Assembly: GCF_001942625.1 (NCBI RefSeq)
Contig: NZ_MLCL01000091.1
Coordinates: 1 to 64,000, forward strand
Source: Mycobacterium syngnathidarum
GTDB taxonomy: Bacteria > Actinomycetota > Actinomycetes > Mycobacteriales > Mycobacteriaceae
Direction of reading: 5' to 3'
Length of the DNA stretch: 64,000 bases
Shown here: positions 1 to 9,060 of the stretch, piece after piece
Layout of the letters: each line of letters starts with the position of its first letter
Position numbering within the stretch: the first letter of the stretch is position 1
Position numbers and translations under genes: made by a program
Notes under the pieces: generated by a model
What the model was told of the DNA's origin: nothing
Databases searched by the model: none
What the model saw: only the letters and a program-made list of their open reading frames with translations

Positions 1-236
1 GGTGGGCGGGTCACCTGGGGGCCTCGGTCAAGGGAAAACCGAAATTCTGACCGGCGTGCTCACAGCAACAATGCATGACCCTTCCAGGTCCGGGCCCCGG
101 CGTCAGGCTGGCGTACAAGCTCAACACATCCCAAAGTGGCAACGACGTCGACAGGCAACCCACACCCATTTTCACGCCTGCAAGGCGCCCAGGGAACCCG
201 GACAACCCGGCTGGCGTGACAAACAGGACAGCGGAA
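1..236. other. Left-edge sequence without a supported gene
   Basis: Open frames cross this stretch, but none has a convincing start, ribosome-binding site or recognisable protein. It lies downstream of the minus-strand monooxygenase that ends at 237. A weak short hairpin (CGCCT, 3-base loop, AGGCG, around 178-192) is the only structure seen, and it could help end that transcript. Confidence 0.4.
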
Positions 237-1724
237 TCAGGAGGCGGCTGCAGCCTCCGGCGTGGCGGGCGCACGGCCGAAGACCATCGACTCCTCGATG
301 CGGTCGAGCCGGTGGTCGATGGCGTCCAGCACATAATTGTGCCGGACGTGCCACGGCCGCTTGGTGCCCGAACGCGGCAACGCGTGCTCAGAACGCTGGA
401 TGTAACCGGCCTCCAGGTCCCACGTCCGTTTCTCGGGCATCGGTACCGCGCCCCTGTGCGGATAGGCGTGGGTGTAGCCGTGAGCACCCATGTAAGCCAA
501 CAGGTTTGCGAATGCCCGAGCGGTCATGTCGGCCCGCAGTGTCCACGACGCGTTGGTGTAACCGATGCACCAGGCCAGGTTCGGGACGTCCTCCAGCAGA
601 AACTCCTTGTAGACGAACCGCTCGGTCGGCTTGACCTCATGACCGTCCACCGCCAACCTGATCCCGCCGAGGGCCTGCAGCTGCAGGCCGGTCGCGGTGA
701 CGATCACGTCCGCGTCCACCCGTGCACCGGATTTCAGCACGATGCCCGCGGCATCGATGTGGTCGATGTGATCGGTGACGATGTCCACCCGGCCGTCGCT
801 GATGTGCTCGTAGAGGTCGCCGTCGAGCACCAGGCACATGCGCTGGTCCCAGGGGTTGTAGCGGGGCTTGAAATGCACGTCGACGGGATAGCCCTCGGGC
901 AGCGCGGCAATCGTGCGATTGCGGATCAGCCGGCGCCCGGCCTTGGGCGCTTTGCGGAAAAAGAAGTACGTCAGCACGTGGAACGCCGCGTTGCGGAACC
1001 GCACCACCTGATGAGACAGCCTGCGCGGCAACGCCTTCCGGATGGCCTGCACCACCGGGTCGATACGCGCCATCGACATCATGTACGTCGGCGAGCGCTG
1101 CAGCATCGTCACGTGCGACGCCTGCTGCGCGAGTGCAGGCACCAGGCTGATCGCCGTGGCGCCGCTGCCGATCACCACCACGCGCTTGCCGGAGTAATCC
1201 AGGGACTCGGGCCAGAACTGCGGGTGCACCACGTCGCCGGCGAAGCTGTCGATACCGGGAAAATCTGGGGTGTAGGGCTCGTCGTAGTTGTAGTAGCCGG
1301 TGCCGCAGAACAGGTACCGGCACCGGTAGGTGCCGGTTTGTCCGTTCTGCTCGGTCCGCACGGTCCAGGTGTCGGTACCCGAATCCCAATCCGCCGACAA
1401 CACGTGGGTGTTGAACCGGATATGACGGTCGATGCCGTGTTCGCGCGCCGTCTCGGTGAGATAGTCGCGGATGTCGCCGCCGTCAGCCACGTTCTCCGGC
1501 TTGGTCCAGGGCTGATACGGATAGCTCAGCGTGAAGATGTCGCTGTCCGAGCGGATGCCCGGATAGCGGAACAGGTCCCAGGTGCCGCCGATCCGCTCCC
1601 GGCGTTCCAGCACGGTGTACGTCAGACCAGGGCTCTTCTCGTGCACCCGGTAGGCCGCACCCAGCCCTGAGATCCCGGCCCCGACGATGAGTACATCGGT
1701 GTACTCCGGATCCACAGCACCCAT
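237..1724 (-). CDS. EthA/MymA-like flavin-containing (Baeyer-Villiger type) monooxygenase
   Basis: The 495-residue protein has two Rossmann motifs, GAGISG at residues 15-20 (FAD) and GSGATA at about 186-191 (NADPH). Between them lies the type I BVMO fingerprint FAGDVVHPQFWP at 161-172 (FxGxxxHxxxW). Segments such as GGTWDLFRYPG and SDSDIFTL closely resemble mycobacterial EthA and MymA, which oxygenate ketones and thioamide drugs with NADPH and O2. The start ATG follows AGAGGAGG at good spacing, and longer upstream in-frame sequence lacks such a site. It is divergent from aofH with about 147 bp between. The family is clear; the natural substrate is unknown. Confidence 0.85.
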   Translation of the reverse strand: MGAVDPEYTDVLIVGAGISGLGAAYRVHEKSPGLTYTVLERRERIGGTWDLFRYPGIRSDSDIFTLSYPYQPWTKPENVADGGDIRDYLTETAREHGIDRHIRFNTHVLSADWDSGTDTWTVRTEQNGQTGTYRCRYLFCGTGYYNYDEPYTPDFPGIDSFAGDVVHPQFWPESLDYSGKRVVVIGSGATAISLVPALAQQASHVTMLQRSPTYMMSMARIDPVVQAIRKALPRRLSHQVVRFRNAAFHVLTYFFFRKAPKAGRRLIRNRTIAALPEGYPVDVHFKPRYNPWDQRMCLVLDGDLYEHISDGRVDIVTDHIDHIDAAGIVLKSGARVDADVIVTATGLQLQALGGIRLAVDGHEVKPTERFVYKEFLLEDVPNLAWCIGYTNASWTLRADMTARAFANLLAYMGAHGYTHAYPHRGAVPMPEKRTWDLEAGYIQRSEHALPRSGTKRPWHVRHNYVLDAIDHRLDRIEESMVFGRAPATPEAAAAS

Positions 1725-1871
1725 GGCGAACCTCCTCTGGTCCCGACGAGTACCACCCAGCCTAGGTGCTCGGTCGCGCAGCGCGTCAACGATCCGGCCG
1801 CAGCCCGATCTACCGCGTCCCGCGGCACCGAACAACGCTGGCATGACCGTCATGCGTGAGAGCCTGGACAG

Positions 1872-3224
1872 GTGAGCATCCCAACGAGCACCGACGTCGT
1901 CGTGGTCGGCGCCGGCTTCGCCGGTCTGTCCGCCGCCCGCGCCCTGGTCCGACTCGGACACCAGGTGGTGGTGTTGGAGGGGCGGGACCGCGTCGGTGGC
2001 CGCTCGTCGACCGCGACGATCGCCGATGTGCCGGTCGACCTGGGCGGGACGTTCGTCGGCCCCACTCAGGACGCGGTGCTGGCGCTGGCCGACGAGCTCG
2101 GGTGCCCCACGGTGTCCACCTACGACCGCGGCAAGAACCTGATCCAGTGGCACGGGCGGGTGCGCTCATATCGGAGCACCATCCCGCGCCTGTCGATGAT
2201 GGAACTGTTCGACGTCTCCCGGATCCAGTGGCGCTTCGAACGGCTCTCCCGAGGCATCCGGGTCAGTGAGCCGTGGAAGAGTGCGAACGCCGAGAAACTC
2301 GATGAGCTCACCCTGGAAAGCTGGTTGCGCTCGGCCGGCGCGAGCGCCTCGACCCGCAACCTGATGGCGATCATGTCCCGGGTCACGTGGGGCGCCGAGC
2401 CCGACGAGGTTTCGATGTTGCACGCGGCCCGCTACGTCAAGGCCGCCGGTGGGCTGGACCGCATGCTCGACGTGCGCGACGGTGCCCAACAGGACCGGTT
2501 TCCCGGCGGCACCCAGCAGATCGCGTCGAAGATGGCCGACGAACTCGGAGATCGGGTGGTGCTCAGCGCCCCCGTCGCCAGCATCGAGCGCCGCCCCGAC
2601 GGCACCGTGGCGGTGAACTGCCCGGCCGGAGAGATACTTGCGCGTGCGGTGGTCGTGGCGATAGCGCCTCAGCACCGTGCCGGTATCGAGTTCAACCCGC
2701 CGCTACCCAAGCCGTACACCGAGCTGGCGGAGAACTGGCCGCAGGGCAACCTCAGCAAGGCCTACGCCGCCTACGAACGACCGTTCTGGCGCGCCAACGG
2801 TTGTTCGGGCGAGGCCGTGTCCGACGAGGGTCCGGTGTTCATCACGTTCGATGTCAGCCCCGACGACGGGGGGCCCGGAATCCTGTTGGGGTTCACCGAC
2901 GCCCGCACGTTCGACCGGCTGTCCGCCGATCAACGGCGCGAGCAGGCCCTGAACGGATTCGCCACCCTGTTCGGCGACGCGGCGCTGAAGCCGATCGACT
3001 ACATCGACCACTGTTGGGGCACAGAACAATTCGCGCCCGGTGGACCGACCGCGGCGGTGCCGCCCGGATCGTGGACACAGTACGGCCAGTGGCTGCGCGA
3101 ACCAGTGGACTCCATTCATTGGGCCGGCACCGAAACCGCCGACGAGTGGACCGGATTTCTCGACGGGGCGGTCCGGTCCGGTCAGCGCGCAGCAGCCGAA
3201 GTGGCGGGCCGGCTTACTGGCTGA
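1872..3224 (+). CDS. aofH: Flavin monoamine oxidase family protein AofH
   Basis: This 450-residue FAD-dependent amine oxidase starts with a dinucleotide-binding motif (GAGFAG, residues 13-18) and GRDRVGGRS. The C-terminal flavin-contact segment contains [10 protein letters not shown]. It matches M. tuberculosis AofH (Rv3170) nearly end to end from memory, including [24 protein letters not shown] stretches. The family oxidatively deaminates amines to aldehydes, releasing ammonia and H2O2; the bacterial substrate is not established. Start is GTG at 1872, with only a weak Shine-Dalgarno. It overlaps the convergent hydrolase gene by 11 bp, as neighbours Rv3170 and Rv3171c also converge, which supports orthology. 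Confidence 0.9.
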   Translation: MSIPTSTDVVVVGAGFAGLSAARALVRLGHQVVVLEGRDRVGGRSSTATIADVPVDLGGTFVGPTQDAVLALADELGCPTVSTYDRGKNLIQWHGRVRSYRSTIPRLSMMELFDVSRIQWRFERLSRGIRVSEPWKSANAEKLDELTLESWLRSAGASASTRNLMAIMSRVTWGAEPDEVSMLHAARYVKAAGGLDRMLDVRDGAQQDRFPGGTQQIASKMADELGDRVVLSAPVASIERRPDGTVAVNCPAGEILARAVVVAIAPQHRAGIEFNPPLPKPYTELAENWPQGNLSKAYAAYERPFWRANGCSGEAVSDEGPVFITFDVSPDDGGPGILLGFTDARTFDRLSADQRREQALNGFATLFGDAALKPIDYIDHCWGTEQFAPGGPTAAVPPGSWTQYGQWLREPVDSIHWAGTETADEWTGFLDGAVRSGQRAAAEVAGRLTG

Positions 3225-4140
3225 CCGCCGGGGGCAAGGCCACCGACTCGGCCAGTGCGCGCAGCTGGGCGTTCACCTGTGACGGGCACTCCAGAATGGC
3301 GCAGTGCCCACCGGGCATCTCGACGAAGGCGCTGAGGTTCGGGACATCGGCCGCGATCCGGCGTGAGGCGTTGATGGGCAGCAGCCGGTCTTTGACGCTG
3401 CCGATCACCAGCGTCGGCACCGTCAGGTTGCGCACCGAGATGTGTTGGGACCCCAGACCGTTGACCAGCGTGCGAGCCCACCCGCCGCGACCGGCGGCCG
3501 GGGTCTGGGCGAACAGCTGGTAGACGAACTCGGCGACCCACGGCTCGGCATCATGGCCGACCGCCAGGTGTGCGACGAAACGCTTGTTGGGGCGCTCGGT
3601 GATCCGGGGCATCCATGCCCCACCCATGGCCCTGATCGCGGTACCGGCGGCCCGAACCCGGGTGGCCGCCAACGGCGCCGGAACCCTGAGCAGATTCACG
3701 TCGCGCACCAGGTCACCGGTAGTGGTGTTGATCAGTGCGACAGCGTCGGCTCGGGCGGCCACCCGGGCCGGGTAGCGCTGCGACCACGACGTGATCGCGA
3801 TGCCGCCCATCGAATGTCCGGCGACGACGGCCCGTTCGCCGGGATTCAGCGTGGCGTCGAGTACCGCGTCAAGGTCGGCTGCGAGGTGGTTGAGGCTGTA
3901 GCGGTTCCGCCCGCGCGGGGTCTCGCTGCGCCCGTGCCCGCGGTGGTCATAGGCGATGACGCGGTAGTCGGTGGCCAGGTCGGCGATCTGGTGAGCCCAG
4001 ACCCCGATGGCGCAGGTGATGCCGTGGGCCAGCACGATCGGGTAGCCGTCCTCCGGGCCGAACACCTCGGCATGCAACCGGACACCATCGACGGCGCGCA
4101 CCTCGACAGCGCGTCCCGGCGGTAGCTGAGGAAGGGTCAT
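3214..4140 (-). CDS. hpx: Alpha/beta hydrolase (Hpx / Rv3171c-like)
   Basis: The 308-residue protein has an alpha/beta hydrolase fold: an oxyanion segment [12 protein letters not shown] near 38-49, YDHRGHGRS at 64-72, the nucleophile elbow GHSMGG with Ser110, and a late catalytic His in PGGHCAIL. M. tuberculosis Rv3171c is annotated as a possible non-heme haloperoxidase, but members without cofactor are usually esterases, so the reaction is uncertain. The ATG at 4140 follows GGAG at short spacing. It converges with aofH and overlaps its end by 11 bp. No membrane segment or signal peptide is apparent, so it is probably cytosolic. Confidence 0.8.
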   Translation of the reverse strand: MTLPQLPPGRAVEVRAVDGVRLHAEVFGPEDGYPIVLAHGITCAIGVWAHQIADLATDYRVIAYDHRGHGRSETPRGRNRYSLNHLAADLDAVLDATLNPGERAVVAGHSMGGIAITSWSQRYPARVAARADAVALINTTTGDLVRDVNLLRVPAPLAATRVRAAGTAIRAMGGAWMPRITERPNKRFVAHLAVGHDAEPWVAEFVYQLFAQTPAAGRGGWARTLVNGLGSQHISVRNLTVPTLVIGSVKDRLLPINASRRIAADVPNLSAFVEMPGGHCAILECPSQVNAQLRALAESVALPPAVSQ

Positions 4141-4183
4141 GATGCTCCGATCATTGGCGTCGTTGCCGGGTGAATCCGAGGGT

Positions 4184-5281
4184 TTACGAGCCTACCTCGC
4201 CGGTGACCAACACCGGTTTGACGACGTCAGCGGCCTTGGCGGCGGCCCAGGCCCGGTCGAAGTCGTCGAACGGGTAGCGGCTCACGATTCTGTCGAGCGG
4301 AAGTTCGCCACGGCGGTGCAGATCGACCAGGCGCGGGATGAAGGTCTGCGGATCGCTGTCGCCTTCCACCACACCGCGCAGGGTCAGGCCCTTGCCCATG
4401 ATCGCCGCGACGGGCAGTTCTGCCGTCAACGCGCCGAGGCCCAACAGCGCCAGGGTGCCGCGCTCCCGCAGCACTGCGACCGCGGCGGCCAGAGCATCGG
4501 GCCGGGCGGTGGTGTCGACGGCGCAGGCCGCTCCCCCGGTGAGCTCGAGCACCGCGGCGGCGACATCGGAAGCGGTCGGGTCGAGGGTCGCGGTAGCACC
4601 CAGTTCGGTTGCCAGCGTGCGCCGCTGCGCGATCGGGTCGACGGCGACGATGGTGCGGCAGCCCGCGATGCGGGCACCCATCACCGCCGAGAGCCCGACG
4701 GCGCCGGCCCCGAACACCACGATCGCATCGGCAGGTTGCACAGCGAGCACGTTGAGCACGGCGCCCACACCGGTCTGCACGCTGCAGCCCAGCGGTGCGG
4801 CCAGTGCGGCGTCGATCGGTTCGGGCAGCACCACCGCATTGCGACTGCCGGCAAGCGCGTAGGTGCAGAAGCTGGACTGGCCGAAGAAGCCGCCACCAAC
4901 GGGAACGCCGTCGAGGTACAGCGCACTGGATTCATCGCGGCGGCCTCCACGCATGTTGAGGTCGGTGGAGCGCTCGCAGTAGGCCGGCATGTCCGCCCGG
5001 CAGTTGGGGCAGGTGCCGCAACTGGCGAAGGTGAGGACCACCTGGTCGCCGGGGATGGGGGTGGCCTCAAGCCCCGCCTGGACCACCGTGCCCACACCTT
5101 CGTGACCGAACACCATCGGCAACTTGCGAAACCGTGCTGCCACACTCACATCGGTGTGGCAGATGCCTACGGCCTCGATACGGACCAGCACCTCGTCCCC
5201 GATCGGTTCACGAATCTGGACGTCGGTGAGCTGCGGATCGGCACCAGCCTCGAGCACCACCGCGGCGCGGGCGTTGAGCAT
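4184..5281 (-). CDS. Zinc-dependent alcohol dehydrogenase, aryl-alcohol type
   Basis: The 365-residue medium-chain dehydrogenase has catalytic-zinc ligands in GICHTD (Cys41) and GHEGVG (His60, Glu61) and a structural-zinc set Cys88, Cys91, Cys94 and Cys102. An NAD-binding GAGAVGLSA segment follows. The layout is that of benzyl/aryl-alcohol dehydrogenases (XylB type), which interconvert alcohols and aldehydes with NAD(P). The start codon lacks a Shine-Dalgarno but sits 6 bases after TAGCAT, so the mRNA is probably leaderless. It is divergent from fadB4, and a TGACA-CC-TGTCA inverted repeat lies between them. Substrate unknown. Confidence 0.85.
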   Translation of the reverse strand: MLNARAAVVLEAGADPQLTDVQIREPIGDEVLVRIEAVGICHTDVSVAARFRKLPMVFGHEGVGTVVQAGLEATPIPGDQVVLTFASCGTCPNCRADMPAYCERSTDLNMRGGRRDESSALYLDGVPVGGGFFGQSSFCTYALAGSRNAVVLPEPIDAALAAPLGCSVQTGVGAVLNVLAVQPADAIVVFGAGAVGLSAVMGARIAGCRTIVAVDPIAQRRTLATELGATATLDPTASDVAAAVLELTGGAACAVDTTARPDALAAAVAVLRERGTLALLGLGALTAELPVAAIMGKGLTLRGVVEGDSDPQTFIPRLVDLHRRGELPLDRIVSRYPFDDFDRAWAAAKAADVVKPVLVTGEVGS

Positions 5282-5287
5282 CCGGTG

Positions 5288-5293
5288 ATGCTA
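5288..5293 (-). promoter_or_regulatory. Candidate -10 box TAGCAT, leaderless start of the alcohol dehydrogenase
   Basis: TAGCAT on the minus strand fits the mycobacterial TANNNT -10 element and ends 6 bases before the ATG at 5281. That would place transcription start at the start codon and explain the missing ribosome-binding site. TTGTGA 18 bases upstream is a possible -35. Confidence 0.5.
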
Positions 5294-5303
5294 ACCACCG
5301 ACT

Positions 5304-5315
5304 TGACACCTGTCA
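5304..5315. promoter_or_regulatory. Inverted repeat TGACA-CC-TGTCA between adh and fadB4
   Basis: A perfect 5-base inverted repeat with a 2-base centre lies in the 69-bp divergent promoter region. It overlaps the predicted -35 region of the minus-strand dehydrogenase. It could be an operator shared by both genes. No regulator gene is adjacent. Confidence 0.4.
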
Positions 5316-5350
5316 CAATTGGCTGGCGACCCCAGCAGAAGGAGACACCG

Positions 5351-6325
5351 ATGCGTGCAGCCCAGATCACCACCCTCGACGGTCCCGACGCGGTGCGGGT
5401 GGCCGAGGTCGAGGAACCGAACGCGGACTCCGGTGACGTGGTGATCGACGTCCACGCGGCCGGCGTGGCGTTCCCCGACGCCCTGCTGACCCGCGGTCTC
5501 TACCAGTACAAGCCCGAGCTGCCGTTCAGCCCGGGCGCCGAGATCGCCGGTGTGGTGCGCAGCGCGCCGGCCGGTGCACATGTCGGCGCCGGTGACCGCG
5601 TACTGGGCCTGACCATGCTGTCCGGCGGCATGGCCGAAGTCGTGGCGCTGCCCGCCGAGCGGGTGTTCCCCCTGCCGGACTCGGTGTCGTTCGAGGCCGG
5701 AGCCGGCATCCTGTTCAACGACCTGACCGTTCAGTTCGCGTTGCGCACCCGCGGCCGGCTGGCCCAGGGCGAGACCGTGCTGGTGCACGGCGCGGCAGGC
5801 GGTATCGGCACCTCGGCGCTGCGTCTGGCACCGGCGCTGGGCGCCGCGCGCACCATCGCGGTGGTGTCCACCGAGGAGAAGGCCGAGACCGCCCGGGCCG
5901 CAGGCGCCTCGGATGTGGTGCTGGCCGACGGGTTCCGTGACGCGGTCAAGGAACTCACCGGCGGCCGGGGCGTGGACCTCGTGCTCGACCCGGTGGGCGG
6001 CGATCGCTTCACGGATTCGTTGCGGTCGCTGGCTGTGGGTGGGCGGTTGCTGGTCGTCGGCTTCACCGGCGGTGAGATTCCCACCGTCAAGGTCAATCGC
6101 CTGCTGCTCAACAACGTCGACGTGATCGGTGCGGGTTGGGGCGCCTGGACCTTCTCTCACCCGGGCTACCTGCAGGAACAGTGGGCCGAACTGCAGCCGC
6201 TGCTGGCTTCCGGCGCGCTGCCCGCACCCCGGCCCGAGGTCTATCCACTGGAGCAGGCCGCCCAGGCCATCGCATCCCTGGAGAACCGCAGCGCCAAGGG
6301 CAAAGTGGTGCTGACGCTGCGGTGA
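5351..6325 (+). CDS. fadB4: FadB4-like NADPH:quinone oxidoreductase family protein
   Basis: The 324-residue zinc-free medium-chain dehydrogenase carries a nucleotide-binding GAAGGIG motif at 147-153 and the quinone-reductase pattern LFNDLTVQFAL. It aligns along its whole length with M. tuberculosis FadB4 (Rv3141), including GLTMLSGGMAEV and NRLLLNNVDVIG. The family reduces quinones or enoyl compounds with NADPH; the FadB4 name implies fatty-acid oxidation without direct proof. The ATG at 5351 follows AAGGAGA; the frame is open far upstream, but that part runs antisense to the dehydrogenase gene and is not coding. A deazaflavin-dependent nitroreductase gene follows on the same strand. Confidence 0.9.
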   Translation: MRAAQITTLDGPDAVRVAEVEEPNADSGDVVIDVHAAGVAFPDALLTRGLYQYKPELPFSPGAEIAGVVRSAPAGAHVGAGDRVLGLTMLSGGMAEVVALPAERVFPLPDSVSFEAGAGILFNDLTVQFALRTRGRLAQGETVLVHGAAGGIGTSALRLAPALGAARTIAVVSTEEKAETARAAGASDVVLADGFRDAVKELTGGRGVDLVLDPVGGDRFTDSLRSLAVGGRLLVVGFTGGEIPTVKVNRLLLNNVDVIGAGWGAWTFSHPGYLQEQWAELQPLLASGALPAPRPEVYPLEQAAQAIASLENRSAKGKVVLTLR

Positions 6326-6364
6326 TCGCGGAATAGCGGCGCAGCGGCCGGCGTTGTGCACCGC

Positions 6365-6787
6365 GTGACTGAACATGCCGAATTGAGCCCGACCGACTGG
6401 GTACGCGCACAGACCGAACGCATTCTGGAACAAGGCACCACCGACGGCGTCGAGGTACTGGACCGCCCCATCGTGCTGTTCACGACCACCGGTGCCAAAT
6501 CAGGCAAGAAGCGGTACGTGCCGCTGATGCGTGTCGAGGAGAACGGCCGCTACGCGATGGTGGCTTCCAAGGGCGGTGACCCGGCGCACCCGTCGTGGTA
6601 CTTCAACGTCAAGGCCAACCCGGCCGTGACGGTCCAAGACGGCGACAAGACCGCGTCGCTGACCGCCCGCGAGCTTTCCGGTGACGAGCGCGAACACTGG
6701 TGGAAGCTGGCCGTCGAGGCCTACCCGCCGTACGCCGAATACCAGATCAAGACCACTCGACAGATTCCGGTCTTCATCGTCGAATGA
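6365..6787 (+). CDS. Deazaflavin (F420)-dependent nitroreductase family protein (Ddn-like)
   Basis: About 140 residues of the small split-barrel Ddn/Rv3178 family. Recognisable parts are VLFTTTGAKSGKKRYVPL (cofactor-binding loop), GGDPAHPSWYFNVKANP, and the terminal YQIKTTRQIPVFIVE. Family members use reduced F420 to reduce quinones or nitro-compounds at the membrane and help resist oxidative stress. Starts are possible at GTG 6356 or GTG 6365; the second gives the family-typical N-terminus MTEHAELSPTDWV and is preferred. It follows fadB4 by about 40 bp on the same strand, so both may share a transcript. It ends 3 bp before the convergent acyltransferase gene. Confidence 0.82.
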   Translation: MTEHAELSPTDWVRAQTERILEQGTTDGVEVLDRPIVLFTTTGAKSGKKRYVPLMRVEENGRYAMVASKGGDPAHPSWYFNVKANPAVTVQDGDKTASLTARELSGDEREHWWKLAVEAYPPYAEYQIKTTRQIPVFIVE

Positions 6788-6790
6788 CGG

Positions 6791-8854
6791 CTACCACCAA
6801 CCGAGGGCGGCTGACATCTGCCGCGTCAACTCGGTGGTGAGCGTGCGAACGTAGGCCGCCGACAGGTGGTGGGCATCGTGGTACACCAGCACGTTGCCCT
6901 CCACGGCACGGCAGATGGTCGGCCGGCACACCGCATCGGTGAGGTCGAGTGCCTTCATCAGCGGATAGGCGGCCAGATGGTCCAGGGTGGGATTGCGCTG
7001 GGCCAGGGCCTCGTCCCGAGGCAATCCACAAGTGTCGGCGTCGCCACCGTTGGACAGACAGTCGACCGGTGAGAAGAACCAGCCGTCGCGGATCATCCAC
7101 GGCGTATCCCGTATGCCGAGCATCGGAATTCCATTGGCGGACAACTCATCCCAGATCCCGAGGTAGTAGTCGGGTACATAGTCGCCCGGGCCGTTGAGGA
7201 TCGGGCGCGTCGAGGTGAAGAACACGTAATCCGGCCGGTCGGCGATGATCTGGGCGAGCGCGTTGTCCGACCATGCCCGGCAGGACGGGTACGCCTCGAA
7301 GGATCCAGCGATGATCGGCAGCCGCTTGGTGGTCAGCGGGCAGCCGGCCTTCAGGTAGGTGATCACCTTGAAACCGTGTTGCCGCCCGATCTCATGCAGC
7401 GCGGTCAGCCAATGCTCCGAATGCGACCCGCCGGCCAGCGCAATCGTGCGGGCGCCCTTCGGATCTCCGTAAACACAGGTGCCGACCTCAGCACCGGTGA
7501 ACCCGGTCACGCAGTGGTCGATCGACGACGGAGGAAGGTCGTTGTCGGCCTCCAGCGCACTCGGGCGCATCGGCAGCTTGGCGACCGGTCGATTCTCGAT
7601 GAGCGCCTGCGCGCCCGGATAGTCGCGGATCGAGAGCATGCCGAGTTCGGCACCGCTGGCTCGAGCGTGCGCGACATGCCCCTGCCACATCAGCGAAGTC
7701 GCCACGAGCACCCCCGCCACCAACGCGACGACCGCACCCGACACCATCCACATGCCCGGCCACCGACGCCAGGGCGGCTGGGCCCGTCGCACGGTGAGCA
7801 GCGCCAGCACCACCGCGACCCCCAGGATCACAATGCCGTCAGTCAGGCCCACGGCATCGTCGTTGACGGTGGCCAGCCAGAAGATCAACAACGGCCAATG
7901 CCACAGATACAGCGGATAGGCCGCGGCCCCGACGGCGACCAGCGGGGCGCTGCGCAAGTATTCACTCGTCCTCGGTGGTGTGCCCCCGGCAGCGCTCACG
8001 ATCACCAGTACCGTCGCCGTCACGGGAATCAACGTCCACATGCCCGGGGACTGCACGGCCCGGTCGGTGAGCGCACCGCACACCAGGTTCGCCGCGACAC
8101 CGACGGCAGCCGCACCTCCTCGCACCCAGCCGGGCCACCGAGTCCGCCCTGTCGGGCCGGCCACGAGTGCCGCGGCCAGCACTCCCACCAACAGCTCCCA
8201 GGCGCGGGCGGCGGTGCTGTAGTAGGCGAGCATCGGATTGGCCGACTGCGTGGTGAGCGCGTAGTACAGCGACGCTGCCGCCGCGATACCGGACGCGACA
8301 ACCAGGCTGGCACGCCGTGCGCCACGGCCCCGGACCGCCGTCAGCGCGATGACGGCGCCGGCGAGCAGGAACAACGCGAGTGCGAACTGACCCACCACCG
8401 AGACGGCCCACAGGTGATGCAGCGGGGTCACCGCCTCACCGGCCTGCACATAGTCGTCCGCCGAGCCGAGCAATTGCCAGTTCTGAAAGAAGCCCAGGCC
8501 GGCCAGCGTCTGATCGGCGAACGCCTCCCACCGGGTCTGCGGCTGAACCAGGACCGTGAGCCCCGCACTCACGGCCACCACCAGAACCAGCGGCGGTACC
8601 AGCCGGTGCACCACCCGTCCGGCTTCGGCGGCCAGCGTCCTCGCACTCGCCGTGCCGATCACCCGAAGCACCCGGCCGCCGGTGAAGAAGCCGGACAAGA
8701 CCAGCAGAACGTCCAGACCACCGGCAGCGCGGCCGAACCAGAGATGACAGACGACCACCATGACCACGGCCACACCACTCAGGCCGATCAGGTCGTCACG
8801 AATCCGCCGGTGCACCCCGGGAACGCGAACCGGATCGTCAACAATCGCCTGCAC
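6791..8854 (-). CDS. Membrane acyltransferase with C-terminal SGNH domain (OafA/YrhL type)
   Basis: A 687-residue integral membrane protein. The N-terminal half (about 20-350) is an acyltransferase-3 domain with some ten hydrophobic helices, including the early VVVCHLWF segment that carries the conserved His. The C-terminal third is an SGNH hydrolase-like domain with GGSHSEHW as the nucleophile block and DAHHLS as the Asp/His block. Such proteins O-acylate polysaccharides or lipids at the cell surface; in mycobacteria envelope glycolipids are plausible targets. GTG at 8854 follows AGGGAAAG; the frame remains open further upstream but would overlap the divergent acyl-CoA dehydrogenase gene. 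Confidence 0.85.
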   Translation of the reverse strand: MQAIVDDPVRVPGVHRRIRDDLIGLSGVAVVMVVVCHLWFGRAAGGLDVLLVLSGFFTGGRVLRVIGTASARTLAAEAGRVVHRLVPPLVLVVAVSAGLTVLVQPQTRWEAFADQTLAGLGFFQNWQLLGSADDYVQAGEAVTPLHHLWAVSVVGQFALALFLLAGAVIALTAVRGRGARRASLVVASGIAAAASLYYALTTQSANPMLAYYSTAARAWELLVGVLAAALVAGPTGRTRWPGWVRGGAAAVGVAANLVCGALTDRAVQSPGMWTLIPVTATVLVIVSAAGGTPPRTSEYLRSAPLVAVGAAAYPLYLWHWPLLIFWLATVNDDAVGLTDGIVILGVAVVLALLTVRRAQPPWRRWPGMWMVSGAVVALVAGVLVATSLMWQGHVAHARASGAELGMLSIRDYPGAQALIENRPVAKLPMRPSALEADNDLPPSSIDHCVTGFTGAEVGTCVYGDPKGARTIALAGGSHSEHWLTALHEIGRQHGFKVITYLKAGCPLTTKRLPIIAGSFEAYPSCRAWSDNALAQIIADRPDYVFFTSTRPILNGPGDYVPDYYLGIWDELSANGIPMLGIRDTPWMIRDGWFFSPVDCLSNGGDADTCGLPRDEALAQRNPTLDHLAAYPLMKALDLTDAVCRPTICRAVEGNVLVYHDAHHLSAAYVRTLTTELTRQMSAALGWW

Positions 8855-9048
8855 AGTCAACTTTCCCTGGCCCGCCTTCGCCGGTCGATGACGACGAGAA
8901 CACCTGGGGCCACTCCGTTCGCCGCACAGAGCATAGGCCACCGCAACCGGGCCGCTTCCGGCGGCGAGACGCATCCCGGCGCCCCGACGGGACAAGGTCC
9001 CGTCCCCTCGTTTTACAACCGGCCATAGGCGCATCGGCCCGGAAAATC

Positions 9049-9054
9049 TAGCCT
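9049..9054 (+). promoter_or_regulatory. Candidate -10 box TAGCCT, leaderless start of the acyl-CoA dehydrogenase
   Basis: TAGCCT matches TANNNT and is separated from the ATG at 9061 by 6 bases. No Shine-Dalgarno is seen in front of that ATG. Together these suggest a leaderless mRNA. Confidence 0.5.
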
Positions 9055-9060
9055 TGACCC

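Noticed and set aside
4139..5350. Long plus-strand open frame running upstream into fadB4
   Set aside because: It lies antisense to the alcohol dehydrogenase gene, whose zinc motifs are intact, and fadB4 has a clear start with AAGGAGA at 5351.
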